A stretch of 64,000 nt of DNA from Rana temporaria (GCF_905171775.1 NC_053497.1:34054764-34118763); one strand, 5' to 3'; positions 10,605 through 22,730 are shown, counted from the first letter of the stretch. Numbers and translations are program-made. Notes: generated from the sequence alone by a model not told the origin.

Positions 10605-11925
10605 ACTTTACTGTCCTTCAAACTTTAGGGGCCATACAGTGGGAGTAGAAAATGTCCCGTGTTGGAGGGAGTAAACACTGTCCCATTATTGGTATTAGGG
10701 GAGTAATCGTTCCCCTTCGTTGCTATTAATAAGAGAAATAGTGTGCCATCATTGGTGTCAACGAGAGGCATAGCGTGCCATCATTGGTGTCAACGAGAGG
10801 AATAGCGTGCCATCATTGGTGTCAACGAGAGGAATAGCGTGCCATCATTGGTGTCAACGAGAGAAATAGCGTGCCATCATTGGTGTCAATGAGAGAAATA
10901 GCGTGCCATCATTGGTGTCAACGAGAGGAATATCGTGCCATCATTGGTGTCAACGAGAGGAATATCGTGCCATCATTGGTGTCAACGAGAGGAATAGTGT
11001 GCCATCATTGGTGTCAACGAGAGAAATAGCGTGCCATCATTGGTGTCAACGAGAGGAATAGCGTGCCATCATTGGTGTCAATGAGAGAAATAGCGTGCCA
11101 TCATTGGTGTCAATGAGAGGAATAGCGTGCCATCATTGGTGTCAACGAGAGAAATAGCGTGCCATCATTGGTGTCAATGAGAGAAATAGCGTGCCATCAT
11201 TGGTGTCAATGAGAGGAATAGCGTGCCATCATTGGTGTCAATGAGAGAAATAGCGTGCCATCATTGGTGTCAATGAGAGGAATAGCGTGCCATCATTGGT
11301 GTCAATGAGAGGAATAGCGTGCCATCATTGGTGTCAACGAGAGGAATAGCGTGCCATCATTGGTGTCAACGAGAGGAATAGCGTGCCATCATTGGTGTCA
11401 ACGAGAGGAATAGTGTGCCATCATTGGTGTCAACGAGAGGAATATCGTGCCATCATTGGTGTCAACGAGAGGAATAGTGTGCCATCATTGGTGTCAACGA
11501 GAGAAATAGCGTGCCATCATTGGTGTCAACGAGAGGAATAGCGTGCCATCATTGGTGTCAATGAGAGAAATAGCGTGCCATCATTGGTGTCAATGAGAGG
11601 AATAGCGTGCCATCATTGGTGTCAACGAGAGAAATAGCGTGCCATCATTGGTGTCAATGAGAGAAATAGCGTGCCATCATTGGTGTCAATGAGAGGAATA
11701 GCGTGCCATCATTGGTGTCAATGAGAGAAATAGCGTGCCATCATTGGTGTCAATGAGAGGAATAGCGTGCCATCATTGGTGTCAATGAGAGGAATAGCGT
11801 GCCATCATTGGTGTCAACGAGAGGAATAGCGTGCCATCATTGGTGTCAACGAGAGGAATAGCGTGCCATCATTGGTGTCAACGAGAGGAATAGCGTGCCA
11901 TCATTGGTATCATCAGCAGAAAATA
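10605..11925. mobile_element. Second hAT-type element with the same minisatellite, inverted
   Basis: From about 10605 (actgtccttcaaacttta) the sequence follows the left part of the hAT-type element at 54781 (gtgggagaagaaaat-type block, then gtgtcagttggaggga). It then enters the 32-bp array at 10735. The right end is lost. It lies head to head with the 9161 element. Confidence 0.55.
10735..11912. repeat. 32-bp minisatellite, about 37 copies, 480-bp higher-order repeat
   Basis: Unit CATCATTGGTGTCAACGAGA + GGAATAGCGTGC. Reverse-complementing the neighbouring array's unit aligns it with this one at about 22 of 32 positions, so the two arrays are diverged, inverted relatives. 10981-11410 and 11461-11890 are essentially identical at a spacing of 480 bp (15 units), with one difference near the end, which points to recent duplication of a 15-mer block. 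Confidence 0.95.
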
Positions 11926-12521
11926 TTCTGTAAGCTCTCCCCACCAGGAGAACTTTGTGATAATCGCAAAAGAATCCAGCAGACCGATTGTACCCAAGAT
12001 GATTGATCGATCGACTTACATACATACGGTACATTCAGCCTGCCCATTAACGGTTCAAATCTTGGCCAGATCCTGCTGAACCAGCCGAGATTTAAACATT
12101 GTACGGCCCAACGATGGAGCTTCATCCAAAACTAGACTAACTGGATACATAGACACCTTAATGTGCCGATCGCTACAATCTCTTCCTCCTTATACCATGG
12201 GCCAACTACATCACCATTCACACCCAAATCTCTATCTGCACCAGGACAGGCTCATCTACTAGATCATTATACCGCCGAGTATGGATGTAGTGCTTACGCG
12301 TGAAATAACCCCCCGCCCCCCCCCCCATGTCATACAATGGAGTTCTGTGCTTGTTAACACTTTTACTTCCATGACCAGCTCTGTATTTCTCATACAATCA
12401 GTTCCATTATCTGCCTTCATCATAAGGTACCCCCCCCGATGTGTCTACCAGCTATGTTCTAGTCACCCCAGTACTTTCCAGGGGGGGGGGGGTTTAGATC
12501 TTCTCAGGAACTGAACCGTTA
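11913..12521. other. Unassigned interval with TIR-element remnant
   Basis: 11990-12130 shares cagcctgcccat and gaaccagccgaga-type blocks with 13840-14010, suggesting an old TIR family. C-runs lie near 12310-12326 and 12427-12436, and a G-run at 12481-12492. No gene. Confidence 0.45.
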
Positions 12522-12824
12522 GGCTGCATTCACACCTGAGCGTAGCGTTTTGCAGCGTTTTTACCACGATTTGCCGCGACAAAACGCCGCGATTTTTACA
12601 GCGATTTTTTACAGGTCTAGGGTCACCAATGTAAAACGCCCAAACGCCCAAATTCGAGCGACAAAAAAGGGTCCAGAACTTGTTTGAGCTTCAGGCGTTC
12701 TGCGTCAGGCGTTTTGGAGTGGAGATGTGAACCATCTCCATAGAGAATAATGTATTTTTTCCCCCCTCTAGCGTTTTGGGGCGTCGCGCTTCAGGCGACA
12801 AAACGCTCAGGTGTGAATGCAGCC
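12522..12824. mobile_element. Short family B MITE
   Basis: Ends GGCTGCATTCACACCTGAGC, flanked by TTA on the left and TCA on the right. At 303 bp it is an internally deleted copy; the right half matches the 2396 copy (gaacttgtttgagcttcagg onward). Confidence 0.8.
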
Positions 12825-12956
12825 TCATCTCCGCCACGCTTGCAATCACAAATGATCAGTTACAGTTTTATCCGTTCCAATTAACATTTGACCGATTATT
12901 AGAAAACATCGATATGGTTGGTCAGATCTTACGACAGCGCCAGTGGAATCTTTTTG

Positions 12957-13712
12957 ACACTCACCGGCCACTTTATTAGGGACACCTGTTCAATTGCTTG
13001 GCAACACAAATCGCTAATCAGCCAATCACATGGAAGCAACTCAATGCATTTAGGCATCTAGACGTGGTGAGGACAACTTGCAGAAGTTCAAACCGAGCAT
13101 CAGAATTGGGGAGAAAGGGGATTTAATTGACCTTGAACGTGGCATGGTTGTTGGAGCCAGACGGGCTGGTCTGAGTATTTCAAAAACTGCTGATCTACTG
13201 GGATTTTCACAAACAACCATCTCTAGGAGAATGGTCCGGAAAAGAGAAAATATCCAGTGAGCGGCAGTTGTGTGGAGGGAAAATGCCTCAATGTCAGAGA
13301 AGAATGGGCAGACTGGTTGGAGACGATAGAAAGGCAACAGTAACTCAAATAACCACTTGTTACAACCAAGGAATGCAGAATACCATCTCTGAACACACAA
13401 CACATCCAATCTTGAAGCAGATGGGCTACAGCAGCAGAAGACCACACCGGGTGTCTCTCCTGTCAGCTAAGAGCAGGAAACTGAGGCTACAATTTACACA
13501 GGATCACCAACATTGGACAACAGAAGATTGGAAAAACTTTGCCTGGTCTGATGAGTCTCAATATCAGATGGAGGGTCAGAATTTGGTGTAAACAACATGA
13601 AAGTGTGAATCTATCCTGTCTTGTATAACGGTTCAGGCTGGTGGTGGTGTAATGGTGGGGGGGGGGGGATCTTTTCTTGGCACACTTTGGGCCCCTTAGT
13701 ACCAATTGAGCA
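12957..13712 (+). mobile_element. Tc1-like transposon, 3'-truncated
   Basis: Starts tgacactcaccggccacttt, a Tc1/mariner-type terminal repeat common in fish and frogs, followed by 5' non-coding sequence and transposase remnants. Homology stops near 13712 within the coding region, so the second half and the right terminal repeat are gone. A G-run of 10 lies at 13659-13668. Confidence 0.85.
13078..13591 (+). pseudogene. Tc1-like transposase pseudogene
   Basis: Two open segments in different frames. 13078-13260 encodes a paired-type helix-turn-helix DNA-binding region (…ISKTADLLGFSQTTISRRMV…). 13268-13591 encodes the following linker and the start of the catalytic domain, with the first catalytic aspartate in WSDES (Asp codon at 13550-13552). 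A stop after RENIQ and a frame change between 13258 and 13268 break the gene. The frame then stops at 13591, before the second Asp and the Glu of the DD34E triad. In the intact family this enzyme cuts and pastes the element at TA sites; this copy cannot. The minus-strand frames over the same bases are shadows. Confidence 0.85.
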
Positions 13713-14780
13713 TCATTTGTTCTGACATGGAGGAGACTTCCCCACCACCACAATACAGTGATCAACGCTGCTGGCTCTAGCTGGCGGCGCTGATCATGTG
13801 GAAATTTTAAAATGATCAATAGGACGGACTTCTGTACAACCAGCCTGCCCATATACATGGATTGAAAATTGTCCGGTCCCTGTTGAACCACCCGAATTGT
13901 GATCCAAGTATGACCACCATAACATATTCACGTGTGTGTGTAAGTTTCAGCTTGAGCTATTAAGCTCTGTAAACAACTGGCTTTAGTTAACAGGACGTAA
14001 ACCATCAAAACCAGCCGAATTTCAATCCAAGGATGGCCAGCTTCACAGCCTCACTCCAGGCAGGAAAATAAATGACCCTTGCTGTGCAAACACTGCCGCC
14101 CGCCCCCCCCCCCCCCCCACACACACACACCCCCACACACAAACAAACACGGTGCTCTGGATGGCGGTCGCATCAAATACAACGTAGGACCAAGAGTCCT
14201 GCATTGTACATGAGGATGGTGAGGGCCCCTTCATAAGCGGCGGTGCCGGGGGGAGAACGAGGAATAAGGTAAATAATTCGGCCTTTTCCTCCACCCCGAG
14301 ACTTAAACATTTAACCCTTGCAGTGCTGGGGATCCCACTGTAAGAGAGTTTCTTTTTTTCAATCCAGTTAAGGTTCCAATATGTAAAAAATTCTATACAG
14401 AAAGACGAACGTTCACAGCGCCCTTCCCAGCAAAGACCAACGTCCTACAAGCTGAACGTCCGCATCCCCCCTCAGTCCTATCATGCCGGGAGAGGAGAAG
14501 AGCGGGGGGTCCGTGTGGTGTATGGGAGCGGAGACACGGCAGGAAATGTGGGGGTTTGGATGATCGGGGGACACGTATCGGCACAGTGAATGGTGTATTG
14601 CTGGAAATCCCATGGTGCAAGTCCAGAACTGTGCCAACCGCTGTCTATCATGGCACAGCAACACCAGATCTCTACCCATGTGGCATCCACAATACCCTAC
14701 AATAACCCCCAGATACCCAGCAATATGACCTGAACCCCCATCTCCTGCACCCCTCGATCTCTTACCATACATACGTCACT
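13713..14780. other. Unassigned interval
   Basis: Contains an old repeat segment at about 13840-14010 (shared with 11990-12130) and a C-run plus CA tract at about 14101-14150. No domain is visible in the frames at 14393-14772. Confidence 0.45.
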
Positions 14781-16760
14781 CTGCAATGACCAGAACCTCC
14801 AGATTCCTCACCACAGCTGGCACCCCCAGATTTCATGACCTGCTCCCCCCTAATTCCTCTCATACGCCTAACACGGTAGGACTCCCCATAATCTGCACCC
14901 CTCTATATCAAGTCAAATGCTGGTCATTGTGAAACCACCCCCCCCCCCACACACCCTGCCATACACCCCAAGATTTCCAAACTACCACCCCTCACTGTAC
15001 CAGCAGACACCCCCCCCCGAATATGCTGCACCCCTCAATTCTCAGCCATACCGATCACTGTGCCATGATGTGCACCCCCTTAACTCTTTAACTAAACCAG
15101 TCACTGTGTCAGCAATCCCCCCCCCCCCCCCAAAACCCCCAGATTTCTAGTCAAATACTAATCATTGTGCCAACACATATCCCCCACCCGTATCCTGCAC
15201 CCCCAGATTTGCAGCCATACACTAGCCCCTGTGCCATGCCCTGAACCCCTAAAGTTTTGTCATACACCCACTACAGTGTCAGAGGCCCCCCCATATGCTG
15301 CACAGCTCACTATGCCAGGACTTGCACCCCTTGTACATGCCACCCCCTCCCCCCAATAACCTGCACCCCCAGATTTCTAGTGAAATACAAATTATTGTAT
15401 CATGCTCTTACCCGATTTCCCATCATAAACCAATCGCAGTACGAGAAGCCCCCCCCCCCCCACATATGCTGCACCCCCAGATTTCCAAACAAACACCAGT
15501 CACTGTGACAACACATCCCCCATAATATAAGCCGTACCCCGAAATCTGCAGCCAATTACTGTGCCAAGTGCTGATCCCGTCATATCCCGGACACTGTGCC
15601 ATCAGGGGCCCCTGATATATCCAATCATTGTGCCATAAGGGGCCCCATAACTTTTACCCCCATATTCCCAGTCAGTCATTAGGGCCCCCCCAATATAAGC
15701 AACTATGCCATTAGGGGTCCCCCATTTTTCTGCCCCGCCATATAGGGGGACCCCCCCTATATATCCTGCACACCCATATTTACAGACATTCAGCCATTAT
15801 GGCCCCCAATATAACATACACCCCCTTATATTCCTAGTGATTGTGCCATTAGGGCCCCTATATGTCATGCACCTGCAAATTTCCAATTAATAGGGCCACA
15901 TTTATATCCTGCACCCCCATATTCCCAGTCATTATGCCATTGGGGACCCCCATAACTTGTACCCCCATACTCTCAATTAGGCGCCCCCGTATATTCCTAA
16001 TGATTAGGGACCCCCATATGTCCTACTTCCCAATATTCCTAGCCATTAGGGACCCCTTGTCACCAGGGTCCCCCATATTCTCAGTTATTTGGCCATTAGG
16101 GGTCCACCATAGCTTGCACCCCCATATTCTCAATCATTAGGGCCCACCTTTTATATCCTGCACCTCCATACTCCCAGTCACTGTGGCATTGGGGTCCCCT
16201 ATAACGTACGCCATATACTCAATCATTGGGAGCCCCCATATTCCTACTTCCCAATATTCCCAGTCAGTTGGCCATTACAGCCCCCCCAATTAAACCGGTA
16301 CCCCCAGTCATTAGGGACCCCATACAACCTTCACCCCATATTCTCTGTGATTGTGTCATTAGGGGGCCCCATAGCTTTCACCCCCATATTCTGAGTCATT
16401 AGGGGCCCCCTTTTATATACTGCACCCCCATATTAGTCATTGTACCATTGGGGTCCCCCATGACTTGTACCTCCATAGTCTCAATCATTAGGGGTCCCCA
16501 TATTCTCAATGATTGTGCCGCACCCCACCAAAAATGCACCCCCATAATCTCAGTTATAGGGGGCCCCCATAATCTCAGTTATCGGGGCCCCCTCATAATC
16601 TCAGTTATTAGGGGGGCCCCCATAATCTCAGTTATTAGGGGGGCCCCCATAATCTCAGTTATTAGGGGACCCCCCCATAATCTCAGTTATTAGGGGACCC
16701 CATAATCTCAGTAATTGTGTCATTAGGGGGCCCCCATAATCTCAGTCATTAGGGACCCCC
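14781..16760. repeat. Decayed C-rich tandem repeat
   Basis: Two kilobases of irregular repeats built from gcacccccagatttc, ccatattcccagtcatt and gccattaggggcccc blocks, with spacing varying from about 25 to 70 bp. The right end (16540-16750) is more regular, about 27 bp per unit, cccccataatctcagttatt. Plus-strand C richness leaves many proline/histidine-rich open frames with no domains. It ends abruptly at a CpG-rich segment. Confidence 0.85.
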
Positions 16761-17165
16761 GTATGTCCAGCACCCCGATATTCCCGGTCCCAGCACCCCC
16801 CGCTCGGCTCTCCTCACACATCCTGGTCCCATCTGGAGCACACAGCCGGTTCCCTTCCCCCGGGACCGCTCATTCGTCCCCCGGCTCCGTCCTTTGCTCT
16901 CCCCGCTCTTCTCCCTCCACACACCGGCCCCCCCATCCACTTTCCCCCGGACTTCCCCCCGGTTCCGGCACTTACCGACATCGGCTCCCCCCGGAATCCC
17001 ACTCCGAGCTCCACCGATCACAGCGCTTCCCACAGCGACACTACACGGCACGCCCACCGCCCACAGACACGCCCACCGCCTCTGCACTCACCACGCTAAG
17101 CCCGCCCCCGGCCAACATGGCCGCCTCGACGCCGCCAACCACAGCGTGCTCTGCCAACCACAGGT
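16761..17165 (-). promoter_or_regulatory. CpG-rich promoter-like segment
   Basis: About 400 bp of GC- and CpG-rich sequence, without the tandem or terminal repeats that fill the rest of the window. On the minus strand it has GC-box-like elements (GGGGGCGGGC near 17100 and several GGTGGGCGTG at 17040-17080) and a GGCGGCCATGTTGG motif near 17115, which resembles a YY1-type site. These lie upstream of an ATG and a splice-donor consensus. This is what a housekeeping-type CpG-island promoter looks like. No mRNA evidence is available, and a non-promoter GC-rich patch is possible. Confidence 0.4.
16976..17085 (-). other. Candidate first exon of a minus-strand gene
   Basis: On the minus strand an ATG at 16981-16979 is followed by TCG and then GTAAGTG (16975-16969), a strong donor match, directly after a GC-rich leader. 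The exon would encode only Met-Ser, with the rest of the gene toward lower coordinates. The 5' end (about 17085) is a guess from the GC-boxes. I find no second exon in the window, so the intron would need to span the repeats to the left. The product is unknown. Chance occurrence of ATG plus GTAAGTG in GC-rich DNA cannot be excluded. Confidence 0.3.
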
Positions 17166-17553
17166 CTTTTTTTCTTTCTATCAGCTTTATTAACAAGTCC
17201 AGAAAGTGAACACTGACAGTGAACTTGTCAGCAGAGATCACAGGGGCTTCTAGAAAGAGCCTCAAATGTTACACATTTCTAAAAACTCCTAATAAAGTTC
17301 ACGCAGACCTGATCAGGGCAGAGAATCTTCAGGCCCCCGACTCGACACTAAGTGAGCCTCACAGAGGTTTATAGTTCTGCAAAAAATAGGACTCGATACA
17401 CCCGTTATCCACGCTCACATAACACCGCAATTCCAATCCGCCAAAAGCACTAAAGAGAAAAACTGTCACTCACATGAAGATTTAAAAACATAAATTTTTC
17501 TAGAAAATTACTTAAACCCCCCCACAAACAATTCTATATTTTCTAAAAGCAGA
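17166..17553 (-). other. Unique-looking interval with minus-strand poly(A) signal
   Basis: No element family is recognised here. On the minus strand AATAAA (17191-17186) occurs in gttaataaagctgatag, followed by an A-rich run at about 17179-17166, the arrangement of an mRNA 3' end. A plus-strand AATAAA also occurs near 17291. It could be the 3' end of an upstream minus-strand transcript or a coincidence. Confidence 0.3.
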
Positions 17554-18261
17554 GGGCCAGATTCACAGAAGAAGTACGCCGGAGAATCTGCTGATACTCC
17601 GGCGTACTTTCAAATTTGCCGCGTCGTATCTTTATTTGTAATTCACAAACAAGATACGACGGCATTTGGCTAAGATCCGACAGGCGTACGCATTCGTACG
17701 CCTTCGGATATTAGGATGCAATACTTCGGCCGCCGCTGGGTGCAGATCACGTCGTTTTCCAGCGTCAGGTATGCAAATTAGCTTTTACGGCGATCCACAA
17801 AGGTACGTGCGTTTGTTACGTCGTCGCTAGTCGGTTTTTCCCGTCGCAAAGTTACGGCTGCTATTGAGGTGGTGTAACAATAGACAGCCCATGTTAAAGT
17901 ATGGCCGTCGTTCCCGCGTCGAATTTCAATTTTTTTTTTTTTGCGTAAGACGTCCGAGAATACGAAACAACGTAACGCACGTCGCCGTTCAAAACATTAC
18001 GTCGGGGCGACGTCATTTCGCGCAAAGCACGGCGGGAAATTTTCGCACGGAGCATGCGCAGAACGTTCGGCGCGGAAGCGTGCCTAATTTAAATGGTACA
18101 CGCCCCATTTGAATTTGGCGGGCTTGCGCCGGACGGCTTTACGTTACACCGCCGTAAGTTTACACGCAAGTGTTGGTGAATCATGCTCTTGCGCTGAAAA
18201 CTTGCGGCGGTGTAACGTAAAGACGATACGTTACGCCGCCGCGATTCTTTATGAATCTGGC
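17554..18261. mobile_element. Family A element
   Basis: Begins GGGCCAGATTCACAG and ends ATGAATCTGGC. Dense CpG and ACGTCGT/TACGCCG motifs, partly self-complementary near the ends (GTACGCCGG type), with a GAGCATGCGCAGAACG segment near the centre. No transposase. About 708 bp, the family's usual length. Confidence 0.8.
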
Positions 18262-18462
18262 AAGAGTTCCTGGAGAAGAAAATGATGGCAGTTGCGATTT
18301 TTTTCTTTTTGTGTGGGGTAGGAGAGAAGATCACTAAGGCTGGTCATACATTATACAATTTTCTTATTCAATTTCCTTTAGATTTACCTTCAACTATGTA
18401 GTGCAAGGGCCTGTCTGACTGCATACACATTGAAAGTGTTAAGGTTTAGGTGTTTAGCCTGA
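18262..18462. repeat. TIR-element fragment (ggctggtcatacattatac)
   Basis: Matches the outer element at 26679-27139 (same ggctggncatac, attatacaattttcttnt and tttagatttacc blocks). Half-element only. It borders the large family C nest. Confidence 0.55.
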
Positions 18463-18852
18463 TGCCCTGTACACACAACCGTTTTTTTCCATCGGAATAA
18501 ACTTGGATTGTTTTTTCCGATGGAATTCCGCTCAAGCTGTCTTGCATACACACGGTCACACCAAATTCCGACCGTCAAGAATGCAGTGACGTACAACACT
18601 ACAATGAGCCAAGAAAAATGAAGTTCAATGCTGCCGAGCATGCGTCGACTTAATTCCGAGCATGCATGGTTTTAAGTGCGTCGGAATTCCATACATATTT
18701 TCCGATAGGATTTTTTTCCGTCGGAAAAATAGAGAACATGTTCTCTATCTAAGTCCGTCGGAATTTCGGACGGAAAAAGTCTGATGGGGCATACACACAG
18801 TCGTAATATCCGATGAAAAGCTCCCATCTGACTTTTTCTTTTTTTTTTTTTC

Positions 18853-19932
18853 AATCAAGTTTAATTTTATTATGAAAAGTAGATGGTACATCAGATGTTA
18901 TACATTAGATAAATATCAATACATTGTGATATAGAAATTCATATATTAATAGTACATTACATTCTAACAATACTTAGGTTCCAATGAAGGGATTACTCTA
19001 TAGTCAAAGGTATAAAAAAACAAAATTAAAGGAACAAACCCCTGTTTTTGTAAATCGATCCATCGGAGGTCTAATAATTATACTTATACTATATACTCCA
19101 AACTATCATCCAATATAATTCAAAGTCATGGCAGTCTATAGTATTTGTCAAATCATAAGTAATACCATTTGACCTCTTAAGAATAATTAATTTCTATACC
19201 TCCCACCCCTAATCCTTCAAACACATTAGAGTCGAGTCGTTTCAACCAATGTATAGTTTCCCATTAATTCATTTCATCCCCCATTGCCAAAATATTTTCA
19301 TATTTAGAATTGGAAGGGATAAAATGAAAAGATAAAGATTGAATAAACAACCATAAACTTTGTCAAACTGATATTTCCGGATTATTTAAAAAAAATATTT
19401 TGACACCAGAAAATATCGTCAAACAACCATATCTAGAAATTGTCTGAGGAACTGAATCCACCTCCAATATACTCTCCACAGGATCCATGAGTCAAAAGAT
19501 ATTATATTCAGAAATTCCAGTTTATTCAAATTGATCATAGAGTGCATCCAAATGGATAAAAAAAAAAATTTATATGATAAAGAAGAGTACCAAGTCATTA
19601 ACAACATATTCACATATAGATAGTACCATATGTTACCTAAAAATTAGAAATAAAAGAAAATTTAAAGAAATCGAACCAAGAGGTGAACAGGAAGGAAGAA
19701 AGAAAAAGGATGAATAGATGAGGACTAACGATCAGAGAGGAAGAAGAGTAGATAGCCTACCAGCCAAGTGTATACAACAGAATACGGTAAATCACCATAT
19801 TACATTCACGTTGAATTTAATATACCCAAGTACTTCATCCACGGTTCCCAAATCTCATGAAACTGGTTACCTGAATCTAACAACAAGCCCAACCGTTTTT
19901 CATTCTCCATTATCCCAGTCACTTTCCTTTTC
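18853..19932 (-). other. LINE 3' untranslated region
   Basis: About 1.1 kb of AT-rich sequence between the LINE poly(A) tail and the hAT insertion. No frame of note (the frames at 19419-19613 and 19718-20026 are short and domain-free). Assigned to the LINE because it lies between its duplications. Confidence 0.65.
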
Positions 19933-20144
19933 ATATATGACAGTGATGGCGAACCTTTTTGAGCCCGAGTGCCCAAACTCCAACACAAAACCTAATTTTT
20001 TTTTGAAGTGCCAACACTGCAATTAAACATGAATACCAAGGTTTTCGTTTAGAAAAATCAACTCGTACACTTGTCCAAACTAATTAACAGCTTTTGTTTT
20101 AAAAGAAAAACACAATAACAGAGCTTTCTATTAAACATTTTTTT

Positions 20145-20150
20145 TTTATT
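20145..20150 (-). terminator. Poly(A) signal AATAAA of the hAT gene
   Basis: AATAAA on the minus strand (TTTATT on plus) followed by an A-run at 20144-20137, between the minisatellite and the left terminal repeat. It is the expected place for the 3' end of the transposase transcript. Confidence 0.5.
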
Positions 20151-20204
20151 GAAAAAGATTCTCAACAACTGTACTTGTGCATGTATTTTTGGATAAGGAT
20201 ACAT

Positions 20205-22730
20205 TTGCAGATCGCTGGTAAAGATGCCTTTGCTGATCGCTGGTAAGGATGCCTTTGCTAGGCATTTTCAAAGATGGCTTTGCTGGGCATTTCCAAAGAT
20301 GGCTTTGCTGGGCATTTTCAAAGATGACTTTGCTGGGCATTTTCAAAGATGACTTTGCTGGCCATTTTCAAAGATGACTTTGCTGGGCATTTTCAAAGAT
20401 GACTTTGCTGGGCATTTTCAAAGATGACTTTGCTGGGCATTTCCAAAGATGGCTTTGCTGGGCATTTCCAAAGATGGCTTTGCTGGGCATTTCCAAAGAT
20501 GGCTTTGCTGGGCATTTCCAAAGATGGCTTTGCTGGGCATTTCCAAAGATGGCTTTGCTGGGCATTTCCAAAGATGGCTTTGCTGGGCATTTCCAAAGAT
20601 GGCTTTGCTGGGCATTTCCAATGATGGCTTTGCTGGGCATTTCCAAAGATGGCTTTGCTGGGCATTTCCAAAGATGGCTTTGCTGGGCATTTCCAAAGAT
20701 GGCTTTGCTGGGCATTATTAAAGATGCCTTGGTAAGGCATCTTTAAAGATGCCATTGCTGGGCATTTTTAAAGATGCCTTGTCTGGGCATTGGTAAAGAT
20801 TGGTAAAGATGCCTTGGCTGGGCATTAGATGCCTTGGCTGGGCATTGGTAAAGATGCATTTGCTTACACAAGGGATAGAGATCTACAATGCTGTGATGGG
20901 TACAGGCACAGTATACTTTGCATAGCTAAAAGACATTATTGAACATAAGCAGAGGATGAGTCTAATGATCTATTGCTGGGCATTATTAAAGATGCCTTGG
21001 CTGGGCATTGGTAAAGATGCCTTAGCTGGGCATTGGTAAAGATGCCTTGCCTGGGCATTATTAAAGATGCCATGACTGGGCATTTTTAAAGATGCCTTGG
21101 CTGGGCATTGGTAAAGATGCCTTGCCTGGGCATTATTAAAGATGCCATTGCTGGGCATTTTTAAAGATGCCTTGGCTGGGCATTGGTAAAGATGCCTTGC
21201 CTGGGCATTATTAAAGATGCCATTGCTGGGCATTTTTAAAGATGCCTTGGCTGGGCATTGGTAAAGATGCCTTGCCTGGGCATTATTAAAGATGCCATTG
21301 CTGGGCATTTTTAAAGATGCCTTGGCTGGGCATTGGTAAAGATGCCTTGTCTGGGCATTGGTAAAGATGCCTTGGCTGGGCATTGGTAAAGATGCCTTGC
21401 CTGGGCATTATTAAAGATGCCATTGCTGGGCATTTTTAAAGATGCCTTGGCTGGGCATTGGTAAAGATGCCTTGCCTGGGCATTATTAAAGATGCCTTGG
21501 CTGGGCATTGGTAAAGATGCCTTGGCTGGGCATTGGTAAAGATGCCTTGTCTGGGCATTGGTAAAGATGCCTTGGCTGGGCATTGGTAAAGATGCAATGA
21601 CACATTTTTGTTTTTTTCATTTTAGCCCTTTGGATTCTTCTTTGCAATTCTTGTAGATTAGAATCTACAGCAGCTTCCAGACCCAGCAGAGCAGTGGGCA
21701 TTTTTAAAGATACCTTGGCTGGGCATTTTTAAAGATGCCTTGGCTGGGCATTGGTAAAGATGCCTTGCCTGGGCATTATTAAAGATGCCATTGCTGGGCA
21801 TTTTTAAAGATGCCTTGGCTGGGCATTGGTAAAGATGCCTTGCCTGGGCATTATTAAAGATGCCATTGCTGGGCATTTTTAAAGATGCCTTGGCTGGGCA
21901 TTGGTAAAGATGCCTTGCCTGGGCATTATTAAAGATGCCATTGCTGGGCATTTTTAAAGATGCCTTGGCTGGGCATTGGTAAAGATGCCTTGTCTGGGCA
22001 TTGGTAAAGATGCCTTGGCTGGGCATTGGTAAAGATGCCTTGCCTGGGCATTATTAAAGATGCCATTGCTGGGCATTTTTAAAGATGCCTTGGCTGGGCA
22101 TTGGTAAAGATGCCTTGCCTGGGCATTATTAAAGATGCCATTGCTGGGCATTTTTAAAGATGCCTTGGCTGGGCATTGGTAAAGATGCCTTGTCTGGGCA
22201 TTGGTAAAGATGCCTTGGCTGGGCATTGGTAAAGATGCCTTGGCTGGGCATTGGTAAAGATGCAATGACACATTTTTGTTTTTTTCATTTTAGCCCTTTG
22301 GATTCTTCTTTGCAATTCTTGTAGATTAGAATCTACAGCAGCTTCCAGACCCAGCAGAGCAGTGGGCATTTTTAAAGATACCTTGGCTGGGCATTTTTAA
22401 AGATGCCTTGGCTGGGCATTGGTAAAGATGCCTTGCCTGGGCATTATTAAAGATGCCATTGCTGGGCATTTTTAAAGATGCCTTGGCTGGGCATTGGTAA
22501 AGATGCCTTGCCTGGGCATTATTAAAGATGCCATTGCTGGGCATTTTTAAAGATGCCTTGGCTGGGCATTGGTAAAGATGCCTTGCCTGGGCATTATTAA
22601 AGATGCCATTGCTGGGCATTTTTAAAGATGCCTTGGCTGGGCATTGGTAAAGATGCCTTGTCTGGGCATTGGTAAAGATGCCTTGGCTGGGCATTGGTAA
22701 AGATGCAATGACACATTTTTGTTTTTTTCA
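20205..22730. repeat. 25-bp minisatellite inside the hAT element
   Basis: Unit AAAGATGGCTTTGCTGGGCA + TTTCC, about 25 bp, homogeneous at 20270-20715. From 20720 onward the variant aaagatgccttggctgggca + ttggt alternates with ccattgctgggcattttt. A non-repeat segment of about 100 bp (acacatttttg...cccagcagagc) recurs at 21600 and 22268, giving a 668-bp higher-order unit, and its start recurs at 22710. The array runs right up to the stop codon of the truncated transposase. Open frames through it are not genes. Confidence 0.95.

Noticed and set aside
9053..10648. 531-codon plus-strand frame and overlapping 434-488-codon frames on both strands
   Set aside because: All are translations of the 32-bp minisatellite. 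Its period is not a multiple of three and its unit lacks stops, so long frames appear in several phases. No domain, no plausible start context.
16763..17265. Proline/serine-rich frames over the CpG-rich segment
   Set aside because: GC-rich DNA lacks stops in many frames; overlapping frames on both strands have no recognisable domain. Only the donor-associated ATG was kept, as a low-confidence candidate.
20368..22694. Minus-strand frames rich in MPSKAIFGNAQQ- and NAQARHLYQ-type repeats, possibly a secreted repeat protein
   Set aside because: Period of 25 bp with open frames on both strands; no signal peptide or start context; the array lies downstream of the transposase stop codon.
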